Of a DNA stretch of 10,150 nt, positions 1-6,771 are shown piece after piece. Location of the stretch: contig JAFAGU010000341.1 in NCBI GenBank assembly GCA_019237595.1, positions 1-10,150 on the forward strand, in the 5' to 3' direction. The DNA is from Betaproteobacteria bacterium. Lineage in GTDB: Bacteria; Pseudomonadota; Gammaproteobacteria; Burkholderiales; SG8-39. The position numbers and the translations under genes are program-made. Position 1 is the first letter of the stretch; every line of letters starts with the position of its first letter. The notes under the pieces were generated by a model that saw only the letters and a list, made by a program, of their open reading frames with translations, searched no databases and was not told where the DNA came from.

Positions 1-245
1 ATTGGGACCGCGACACGGAATATCTCTCGGCATTCCTCGCCACGCTCGCGATCAGCCGGGCTCGCGGAGCGTACCCCGCGCTCGCCGACTGGGCGAAAAA
101 GACGCGGCTCAATCCCCTGAGCGGCGTCGGGCCGTGGCGCGACGATACGATCGTGAAGGAGGCGCAGGAGCGCGTCTCGCGCTTTGCAGCCGCGGCGGTG
201 GAAAATGCCGCGAAGCTTCTTCACGGGGAAACGACCCGGGCTTGA
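1..245 (+). CDS. C-terminal end of an unrecognised protein (partial, 5' end outside window)
   Basis: The reading frame that begins with the TGG codon at position 3 is open from the left edge to a TGA at 243-245 and encodes 80 residues. G or C dominates its third codon positions, as in the other genes here, and this supports it over the overlapping frames. The product starts W-D-R-D-T-E-Y-L, has a middle part with R-G-A-Y-P-A-L-A-D-W and N-P-L-S-G-V-G-P-W, and ends in an Ala/Glu-rich amphipathic helix. No signal peptide, membrane segment or catalytic motif is visible in this tail. I do not recognise the family and give no function. It is co-directional with the small lipoprotein gene that starts 45 bases downstream. 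Confidence 0.6.
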   Translation, partial: WDRDTEYLSAFLATLAISRARGAYPALADWAKKTRLNPLSGVGPWRDDTIVKEAQERVSRFAAAAVENAAKLLHGETTRA

Positions 246-289
246 CGAAGCGCAAGGCGCCCTCCCATGGAGCGCCTAGCATCGCAACC
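246..289 (+). other. Short intergenic gap with a weak stem-loop
   Basis: Between the two plus-strand genes, AGGCGC (255-260) can pair with GCGCCT (272-277) around an 11-base loop, giving a 6-bp GC-rich stem. No T-run follows, so it is not a standard intrinsic terminator. TTGACG at 242-247 looks like a -35 box but has no good -10 box at 16-18 bases. The region may simply be a spacer. Confidence 0.2.
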
Positions 290-553
290 ATGGGCCCTCG
301 AAGGATCGGCGCCTTGTTTCTCGCGTTGTGCGCGGCGGGCTGCGCGCAGGCGCCGGCCGCCTGGGAGAAGCCGGGCGCGAGTGCAGACACGCTGAATAGC
401 GATGCCGCGGAATGCCGTCAGCGCGTGCCGCGGAACGGGTATTTCGGCGGCGCGATCGGCGCCGGGCCGACCATGGACCGGAACATCGACGAGGCGTACC
501 GCCGCTGCATGGCCGCCAAGGGCTACCACGAGGCGAGCTCGACCGGGCGCTGA
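290..553 (+). CDS. Small putative lipoprotein, 87 residues
   Basis: The ATG at 290 opens an 87-codon frame ending in TGA at 551-553. The N-terminus has two arginines (residues 4-5), a short hydrophobic stretch (6-17) and A-A-G-C ending at Cys18. This fits a lipoprotein signal peptide cleaved before Cys18, although Ala rather than Leu at -3 makes the lipobox weak. The mature part has W25-E-K-P-G, a pair of cysteines at 42 and 73, and C-M-A-A-K-G-Y near the end. This layout is common in small uncharacterised proteobacterial envelope lipoproteins. The upstream in-frame extension has no start that keeps a signal peptide at the N-terminus, so I chose this ATG; no strong ribosome-binding site precedes it. 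Its function is unknown. It converges on the minus-strand CBS gene, with 9 bases between the stops. Confidence 0.65.
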   Translation: MGPRRIGALFLALCAAGCAQAPAAWEKPGASADTLNSDAAECRQRVPRNGYFGGAIGAGPTMDRNIDEAYRRCMAAKGYHEASSTGR

Positions 554-562
554 GTCCCCCGG

Positions 563-991
563 CTAGGCGTCCGATTCCCTGAGGAGGCGGTCGATCGCGC
601 GCAGGAGGTCCGTGCGCGAGATCTGGCCGACGAGCGCGTGGTTTTCGAGCACGGGGAAGCGCTTGTAGGGCGCCTTGAGGAAACGCTCCGCGACCTCCTG
701 GAGGTCGTCCTCGGGCGAAACCGACTCGATGTGGATGCTCATGAGGTCGCCCACGAGCGCTTCCTCGGCGGCCGACGGATCGAGGACCACCGCGGCGCGC
801 AGGCAGTCTTTCTCCGAGAACATGCCCATGAGCTTGCCGTAGGCGTCGACGACCGGCGCGCCGCTGTAGCGGTACTTCACCAGGATCTGGACCGCCTCGG
901 ACACCGACATGTCGGGCGTCAGGCTCATGACGCTGGTCGCCATGAAATCGCGGACCTTGAGCCCCTTCAGCTTTTCGGTCGGCATCCTCAT
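563..991 (-). CDS. CBS-domain-pair protein, copy 1 (last gene of the run)
   Basis: This 142-residue protein is almost entirely a tandem CBS pair (Bateman module): CBS 1 at about residues 15-68 and CBS 2 at about 82-138. Each half ends with the S-x-x-D motif that in nucleotide-binding CBS proteins contacts the ribose: S-E-K-D at 59-62 and S-R-T-D at 125-128. K-R-F-P-V-L-E at 110-116 is also typical. No catalytic, membrane or DNA-binding domain is attached, so it probably acts as a cytoplasmic sensor or partner protein, with an adenine nucleotide as the likely ligand (inferred). The ATG overlaps the TGA of the upstream CBS gene as ATGA at 988-991, indicating translational coupling. A second ATG at codon 3 is a possible alternative start. 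By hand count it is about 59% identical to its neighbour. Confidence 0.9.
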   Translation of the reverse strand: MRMPTEKLKGLKVRDFMATSVMSLTPDMSVSEAVQILVKYRYSGAPVVDAYGKLMGMFSEKDCLRAAVVLDPSAAEEALVGDLMSIHIESVSPEDDLQEVAERFLKAPYKRFPVLENHALVGQISRTDLLRAIDRLLRESDA

Positions 992-1440
992 GGCCGCGCG
1001 GCGGCCTCGTCCGGCGCCTCGTCGGCGAGCAGCCGGTCCATCGCTCGCAGCACGTCGGCGCGGGAGATCTGGCCGACGAGCCGGCCGTTCTCCACGACCG
1101 GGAAGCGCTTGAACTCGGCCTGCATGAACCCTTCGGCCACGTCGCGCAAGTCGGTGTCGGGTTCCACCGTCTCGACCTTCGTCGTCATGTAGTCCCCGAC
1201 GAGCGCCTCAGCGGCGCCCTCCACGTTGGCGAGCACCGCGACGCGCAGGCAGTCCTTCTCGGAGAGCATGCCGATCAGGCGCCCGTCGGCGTCCACGACC
1301 GGCGCCCCGGTGTAGCGATGCTTGACGAGCGCCTGCACGGCGTCGGAGATCGGCATCTCCGCGCTGAAGGTCAGCACCTTCTGCGCCATGAACTCGCGCA
1401 CGCGCAGCGAGCGCAGCTTCTCGGCGGGCAGCCTCCTCAT
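988..1440 (-). CDS. CBS-domain-pair protein, copy 2 (upstream paralogue)
   Basis: This 150-residue protein is a tandem CBS pair like its downstream neighbour, with CBS 1 at about 16-69 and CBS 2 at about 83-139. Ribose-contact motifs S-E-K-D (60-63) and S-R-A-D (126-129) are intact, and K-R-F-P-V-V-E is at 111-117. It has an acidic, alanine-rich tail after residue 139 that copy 1 lacks. Both copies begin Met-Arg and share E-K-L at the start, which supports the chosen ATG, although no clear ribosome-binding site precedes it; AGGAGG lies inside codons 2-3 rather than upstream. Its start is 37 bases after the CDF gene stop and it overlaps the next CBS gene by 4 bases. The ligand is not determinable from sequence; AMP, ATP or a related nucleotide is the usual one for stand-alone CBS pairs. 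Confidence 0.9.
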   Translation of the reverse strand: MRRLPAEKLRSLRVREFMAQKVLTFSAEMPISDAVQALVKHRYTGAPVVDADGRLIGMLSEKDCLRVAVLANVEGAAEALVGDYMTTKVETVEPDTDLRDVAEGFMQAEFKRFPVVENGRLVGQISRADVLRAMDRLLADEAPDEAAARP

Positions 1441-1477
1441 GCGCCGAGTGTAGTGGAAAGCCGTGACGCCGATTGCC

Positions 1478-2407
1478 TCAGAGCGCCGTCTCTGGCGATT
1501 GCTTGCAGAACACGAACGGGTCGCCCCGCTCGAGCTGCACGGTCACGTGGCCGATGCCGAAGCGCTCGCCCAGCGCCTGGCAGAGCTCGCCGAGGAAGCA
1601 GTCGTCCGGCGGCGGCTCGGGCATGACGATGTGCGCGGTCAGCGCGACGTCCGTGGTGCTCATCGCCCAGATGTGCAGGTCGTGGACGCCCGACACGCCC
1701 GGCAGCGAGGCGAGATAGCGCTCGACCGCCTGCGCGTCGATGTGCGAGGGCACGGCGTCGAGCGCGAGGTTCGTGGATTCGCGGAGCAGTCGCCACGCGC
1801 CCCAGATGATGACCGCGCACACGGCGAGGCTGGCTGCCGGATCGAGCCAGAGCCAGCCGGTCGCGAGGATCGCGGCCGCGGAGATCACGACCGCGAGCGA
1901 TACGGCGGCGTCGCCCAGCATGTGGAGGAAGGCGCCCCGCACGTTCAGGTCGGCCCGCCTTCCGGAAGCGAAGAGGAGCGCCGTGCCGCCGTTGACGAGC
2001 ACGCCGAGCGCCGCAACCGCAATCACCGTGCGCGGCGCGAGCGGCTCGGGCGCGAGCAGGCGTCCGAGCGCCTCCCACGCGATTGCGCCCACCACGACCA
2101 GAAGCAGGATGGCGTTGGCGAGCGCGGCGAAGATCGACGTGCGCCTCAGGCCGTAGGTGCGCTGCGCGCTTGGCGCGGCGCCGGCGAGCGAAGCCGCGCC
2201 CCAGGCGAGGAGCAGGCCGACGACGTCGCCGAGGTTATGCCCCGCGTCGGCGATGAGCGCGAGCGAGTTCGACGCGAAGCCGTACCACGCTTCCGCCCCG
2301 ACGAAGGCGAGATTGAGGAGCGCGGCGAGCGCGAAGCGGCCCCGGCCCGGCGAGGCCTCGCCGGGCGAATGGCCGGTGGATCCGTGCGAGTGGTCGTGGT
2401 CGTGCAT
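1478..2407 (-). CDS. Cation diffusion facilitator (CzcD/ZitB-type) metal efflux protein
   Basis: This 309-residue inner-membrane protein would export divalent cations (Zn2+, and possibly Co2+ or Cd2+) from the cytoplasm in exchange for protons. It begins with a short His/Asp-rich stretch (H2, H4, H6, H8, H13), typical of metal-binding N-termini in this family. About six membrane segments follow between residues 24 and 207. The transport-site motifs are H57-x3-D61 in the second segment and H162-x3-D166 in the fifth; the His-Asp form is usual for Zn-selecting CzcD/ZitB members, whereas YiiP has Asp at the first position. The C-terminal cytoplasmic domain has H242-D-L-H245-I-W, H259 and H287, candidate regulatory metal ligands. 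Length is normal. It starts 21 bases after the kdpE stop, in the same direction, so co-transcription is likely. Substrate is inferred from motifs only. Confidence 0.93.
   Translation of the reverse strand: MHDHDHSHGSTGHSPGEASPGRGRFALAALLNLAFVGAEAWYGFASNSLALIADAGHNLGDVVGLLLAWGAASLAGAAPSAQRTYGLRRTSIFAALANAILLLVVVGAIAWEALGRLLAPEPLAPRTVIAVAALGVLVNGGTALLFASGRRADLNVRGAFLHMLGDAAVSLAVVISAAAILATGWLWLDPAASLAVCAVIIWGAWRLLRESTNLALDAVPSHIDAQAVERYLASLPGVSGVHDLHIWAMSTTDVALTAHIVMPEPPPDDCFLGELCQALGERFGIGHVTVQLERGDPFVFCKQSPETAL
2345..2366. repeat. Perfect 22-base palindrome inside the CDF coding start
   Basis: The two arms are GCCCGGCGAGG (2345-2355) and its exact reverse complement (2356-2366), with no spacer. 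In mRNA this would fold as a 9-bp GC-rich stem with a GGCC loop, about 42-63 bases downstream of the CDF start codon. It encodes the S-P-G-E-A-S-P-G linker between the His-rich N-terminus and the first membrane segment. Whether it has a function is unknown. Confidence 0.6.
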
Positions 2408-2410
2408 CGC

Positions 2411-2428
2411 GAGCGGGCGATCCCGCGC

Positions 2429-2430
<2 letters not shown>
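2411..2430 (-). other. Imperfect stem-loop in the kdpE-CDF gap
   Basis: GAG-CGGG (2411-2417) pairs with CCCG (2422-2425) plus CTC (2428-2430), with a CG bulge and a four-base CGAT loop. It fills nearly all of the 21-base gap and touches the kdpE stop. No U-tract follows on the transcribed strand, so it is not a standard terminator. It could modulate read-through, mRNA processing or access to the CDF start, or be a chance result of high GC. Confidence 0.3.
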
Positions 2431-3123
<693 letters not shown>

Positions 3124-3127
<4 letters not shown>

Positions 3128-5862
3128 GCGTCGGCTTCCGCGGGCACCGGCGGCGCTGGCTCGAGCGGCAGCGTGAAGCTGAAAATCGCCCCGCCGCCCG
3201 GACGGCGCTCGGCCCGGATGCGGCCGCCGTGCAGGCGCACGATTGCGCGGCAGATCGCGAGTCCGAGGCCCACGCCGCCGACGGCGCCTTCGGGCGTGCC
3301 GCGATAGAACTTCTCGAAGAGCTGCTCGGGGTCGCCCGGCGGAAGGCCGGGCCCTGCATCCTCGACCGACACCGTCATCTCCTCGCCGTGCGTCTCGGCC
3401 GAGATCGTGATCGCCGTGCCGCGCGGCGTGTACTTCGCCGCGTTCTCGAGGAGGTTCGCGAGCACCTGCTCGATGAGCGCCGCGTCCACGCGCACGAGGG
3501 GCAGCTTCTCGGGCAGCCAGATCCTCACCGGATGACCGTCGAGGTGCGAGGCAAGGCGCCCGACCACGGTGCCGGTAATTTCGGAGAGTGCGTGCCAGTC
3601 GCGCTCGAGCGCGATGCCGCCGCCTTCCAGGCGCGTCATCTCGAGCACGTTCGCGACGAGCGCGGTCATTTGCTGCGACTGGTCGAAGATGCTCCGCGCG
3701 AGCCCGCGGCGCTCGTCCGTCGCGAGCGCGTCGCCCTTCTCCATGAGGCTCGACGAGGCGCCGGAGATCACGGCAAGCGGCGTGCGCAGGTCGTGCGAGA
3801 TGGAGGCGAGGAGCGCGTTGCGCAGCCCTTGCGTCTCGGCGTCGAGCTGGGCGCGCTGCGCGCGCTCGGCAAGCTGCGCGCGCTCAAGGGCGAGCGCCAC
3901 CTGCGCGGAGAAGGTCTCGAGCAGGTGGAACTGCTCGGGCAAGAGCACTCGCCTCGGGTTCGCTGGAAGCACCGCCAGGACGCCGAGTGTCGCCTGGCCT
4001 CCAGTGAGCGGAAGATAGACCGCTTCGGCCGAGGGCAGCGTGTCGGTCCCGAGGCCCGCCTGCTCGCCGTGGTCCTGCACCCACTGGGCGACGTCGAGGT
4101 CGGCGCCGTGGAAGGAGCCCGGCTCGGCGGGCCCTTTCGGGTGGTGGAGCCTTCCCGAGCCGTCGGGCAGGAGGACGACGACCTGCGAATCGAAGACCTC
4201 GCCCACGTGGCGCACCGCGACGCGCGCCATCGGCTCCTGGCCTCGCGTTGCCGCGAGCTCGCGGCTCATGGCGTAGAGGAGCGAAGTGCGCCGCTCGCGG
4301 TGGCCGGCGACGTTCGCCTGGAGGCGCACGCGGGAAGTCAGGTCCGAGATGAGGAGACCCACGGCGAGCATGATTCCGAAGGTGAGGAGGTACTGGACGT
4401 CGGTGACCGCGAACGTGAGCAGCGGCGGCACGAAGAAGAAGTCGAACGCCGCCACCGCGATGACCGAGGTGGCGATCGCCGGCCCGCGGCCGTAGCGCGT
4501 GGCGACGAGCACCACCGCGAGGAGATAGACCATCGCCACGTTGACGAGCTCGAAGAGCGGGCTCATCAGCATGCCCAGGCCCGTGCACATCGCCGTGGCC
4601 GCGAGCGCGGCGGCATAGCCGGGCCAGCGCCGCTTGCCCGCAGGCTCGGCCGAGGCGCTGAGGAAGGCGCGGCTCCTCGCGAAGAACGGATTGCGCAGCG
4701 CCGCCGCGTCGTCCGCTCCGCCCACCACCACGACGTCCATGCCCTCGGTGCGCGCGATCAGCTCGCCGTAGGTGGAAGGCCGGAAGAGCCGCCGCCAGAG
4801 CGGCCGGCGGGGACGGCCGATCATGATGCGCGTCACGTTGCGCTCGCGGGCGTAGTTGGCGATCTCCTCGCCCGCGGAGGCGCCGCCGAGGGTCACCGCC
4901 TCCGCGCCGAGCGACTCGGCGAGCCGCAGGAGCGCGATGCGCGCGTTGCGCTTTCCCTCGGAAAGGCGGATGAGGTCGGGCGTCTCGACGTAGACGACGA
5001 TCCATTCCGCGTGGAGCGCGGTCGCCATGCGCTTGCCCGCGCGCACGAGCCGCTCCCCCTGCTCGTCGGGGCCCACCGCGACGAGCAGGCGCTCGCCCGC
5101 AGCCCACGTGGCCCGGATGCCGTGGCCTTCGCGGTATTCCTGCATCGCCTGGTCGACGCGGTCGGCCGTGGTGCGAAGCGCGAGCTCGCGAAGCGCAATG
5201 AGGTTTCCCTTGCGGAAGAAGTTCTCGATCGCGTTCTTCGCCTGCTCGGGAACGTAGACCTTCCCGGCCTTCAGCCGCTCGAGGAGCTCGTCGGGCGGCG
5301 TGTCGATGAGCACGACCTCGTCCGCCTTCTCGAAGACCGCGTCCGGCACCGTTTCCTGCATGCGCACGCCGGTGATGCCGGCGACCACGTCGTTCAGGCT
5401 CTCGACGTGCTGCACGTTCACCGTCGTGCACACGTCGATGCCCGCCTCGAGGAGCTCCTCGATGTCCTGCCAGCGCTTCGCGTGGCGGGGCTTCGGCTCG
5501 CCTTCCACCGGGTTCGAGTGCGCGAGCTCGTCGACGAGCAGGACCTGCGGCGCCCGCGCGAGCGCCGCGTCGAGGTCGAAGTCCCTCAGATTGTTTCCGC
5601 GGTGAAGGACTTCCAGGTAGGGCAGCCGTTCCAGCCCTTCGAGGAGCGCTTCCGTCTCGGCGCGGCCGTGGGGCTCGACGTAGCCCACCACGACGTCCAC
5701 GCCCTTTGCCTTGCGCGCGCGGGCGTCCTCGAGCATTGCGTAGGTCTTGCCGACGCCGGCGGTCGCGCCGAAGAAGACAGTGAGCTTGCCGCGCTTCTCC
5801 TTCGTCTCCTCCCGCTTCACGCGCGCGAGAAGCGCGTCTGGATCGGGCCTGACCGCTGCCAT
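3124..5862 (-). CDS. kdpD: KdpD, full-length K+-limitation sensor histidine kinase
   Basis: This 912-residue inner-membrane kinase controls KdpE phosphorylation according to K+ availability. In order: the N-terminal KdpD domain (about 20-230) with Walker A G32-A-T-A-G-V-G-K-T and a Walker B-like V-L-L-V-D-E at 107-112; a universal-stress-protein-like domain (about 255-380); four membrane segments (about 413-507); an Arg-rich stretch right after them (R511, R513, R522, R524, R525), as in E. coli KdpD; a GAF-like region (about 525-660); the dimerisation/phosphoacceptor helix with H690 in S-H-D-L-R-T-P-L; and the ATPase domain with N-box N803/N807, D835-A-G-P-G and G863-L-G-L-A. No part is truncated. 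The small unrecognised gene ends 25 bases upstream, and only a weak AGG precedes the start. Encoding the sensor in the same run as kdpABC predicts positive autoregulation. Confidence 0.97.
3135..3139 (-). promoter_or_regulatory. Ribosome-binding site of kdpE
   Basis: GGAAG on the coding strand is seven bases before the kdpE ATG, inside the end of kdpD. It supports the start that overlaps the kdpD stop. Confidence 0.5.
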
Positions 5863-5887
5863 GCGCCTACTTTAGCGCAAGGAGAAG

Positions 5888-6211
5888 CTAGGCGAGCTCG
5901 AGCGCGAGGCGCGCGAGGTAGCGGGCGATCTGGTGGTCGCTCGCCGAGGGATCGATGGCGCTCCCCGGCACCATCGTGATGCGGATGCCGCGCACGCCGG
6001 TCAGGGCCTGCGCGATCTCTGCCGTCTCCGGGCGCGAACGGATGCAAACGGAGGGTTCGTCGCCGCTCGCGCGGATCTCGTCTTGGATCGCGACGTAGCT
6101 CGCGCCGGTCCGTGGATAGGAAACGATCTGCGAGTCCCGCGCGCCCGCCTGCCGGGCGACGATGAAATCGCCGGCGAGGCTGACGTCGACGCCGAAGAAG
6201 CCGCCTTTCAT
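5888..6211 (-). CDS. Unrecognised 107-residue protein between kdpC and kdpD; possible IS110-like RuvC-fold remnant
   Basis: The ATG overlaps the kdpC stop as ATGA (6208-6211) and the frame ends in TAG 25 bases before kdpD, so it belongs to the operon. It is not a standard kdp gene and I do not recognise a named family. The product is soluble, with no signal or membrane segment. It starts F-F-G-V-D9-V-S, a strand-like opening seen in RNase H/actin-like folds. By eye the whole chain parallels the RuvC-like N-terminal domain of IS110-family transposases: G-V-D-V-S, then P-R-T-G-A (33-37), then a V-x-I strand at 55-57 and helix, then I-T-M-V-P-G (78-83), then S91-D92-H-Q-I-A-R-x-L-A-R-L-A. Two of the four acidic positions appear lost (R58 for Glu, I95 for the last Asp), and no C-terminal transposase domain follows. 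If the fold call is right, it is a catalytically dead domesticated domain. The fold is inferred; the coding status is well supported. Confidence 0.7.
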   Translation of the reverse strand: MKGGFFGVDVSLAGDFIVARQAGARDSQIVSYPRTGASYVAIQDEIRASGDEPSVCIRSRPETAEIAQALTGVRGIRITMVPGSAIDPSASDHQIARYLARLALELA

Positions 6212-6771
6212 TTCACCGCATCGAGGGCGAGGTTGAGCGCGAGCACGTTCACCGTCGGCTCGCCCAGGATGCCGAGCTGGCGGCCTTCGGTGTGTTGCTG
6301 CACGAGGGCGCGCACGCGCTCTTCCGGAAGGTTCCTCGTCCTGGAGATGCGGGGAACCTGATATTCGGCAGCGGCCGGGGAGATGTGCGGGTCGAGGCCC
6401 GAGCCCGAAGCCGTGACGAGATCGACCGGCACCGGCTTCGCCGGATCGCCGCCCGCGTCGCGCAGCGCCTTCACGCGAGCTTCGACCGCCTCCTTGAGCG
6501 CCGGATTCGTCGGCCCCTGGTTCGAGCCGGAGGACGAAGCGCCGTTGTAGGGCTGCGGGGAAGTGGCGGAGGGGCGGCTCCAGAAGTACTTCGGGTTGCC
6601 GAAGGGCTGGCCGATCAACCTGGAACCGACAACCTTGTTCTCCCTGATGAGCAAAGACCCGTTTGCCTCGTCCTTGAAGAAGAGCTGCGCAATACCGGTG
6701 ACGGCGAGCGGGTAGAGCACGCCCGTGAGCACCGTCATGAACACGAGCATCCGGATGGATTGGAGGATCAT
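6208..6771 (-). CDS. kdpC: KdpC, accessory subunit of the K+-transporting KdpFABC ATPase
   Basis: This 187-residue subunit has one N-terminal membrane segment (about 8-31) and a periplasm-facing domain that in KdpFABC contacts KdpA and supports high-affinity transport. Family motifs are complete: G54-Q-P-F-G-N-P-K-Y-F-W-S-R-P (54-67), S-G-S-N-Q-G-P-T-N-P (81-90), D117-L-V-T-A-S-G-S-G-L-D-P-H-I-S-P (117-132), A-A-x-x-Q-V-P-R-I (134-142), and G-R-x-L-G-I-L-G-E-P-x-V-N-V-L-x-L-N near the end. Length is normal. The frame stays open far upstream inside kdpB, but the start at 6769-6771 gives the known N-terminus and overlaps the kdpB stop as ATGA. GGGG lies five bases before the start as a weak ribosome-binding site. 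It is followed by an equally tight overlap with the small unrecognised gene. Confidence 0.97.
   Translation of the reverse strand: MILQSIRMLVFMTVLTGVLYPLAVTGIAQLFFKDEANGSLLIRENKVVGSRLIGQPFGNPKYFWSRPSATSPQPYNGASSSGSNQGPTNPALKEAVEARVKALRDAGGDPAKPVPVDLVTASGSGLDPHISPAAAEYQVPRISRTRNLPEERVRALVQQHTEGRQLGILGEPTVNVLALNLALDAVK

Noticed and set aside
2..289. N-terminal extension of the small lipoprotein frame to the left edge
   Set aside because: The extension is Arg-rich and would bury the signal peptide, and the same DNA is better explained by the partial gene in the neighbouring frame.
543..562. CCGGG/CCCGG hairpin between the convergent stops as a terminator
   Set aside because: It is only a 5-bp stem with a 10-base loop and no T-run on either strand, and such pairs are common at this GC content.
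1441..1477. TACACT as a -10 box just upstream of the second CBS gene
   Set aside because: It lies only a few bases before the ATG and no -35-like hexamer is found at a suitable distance.
5888..6211. Intact IS110 insertion element between kdpC and kdpD
   Set aside because: There is no C-terminal transposase domain, no flanking repeat, and the frame is fused neatly into the operon by a 4-base overlap; at most a single derived domain is present.
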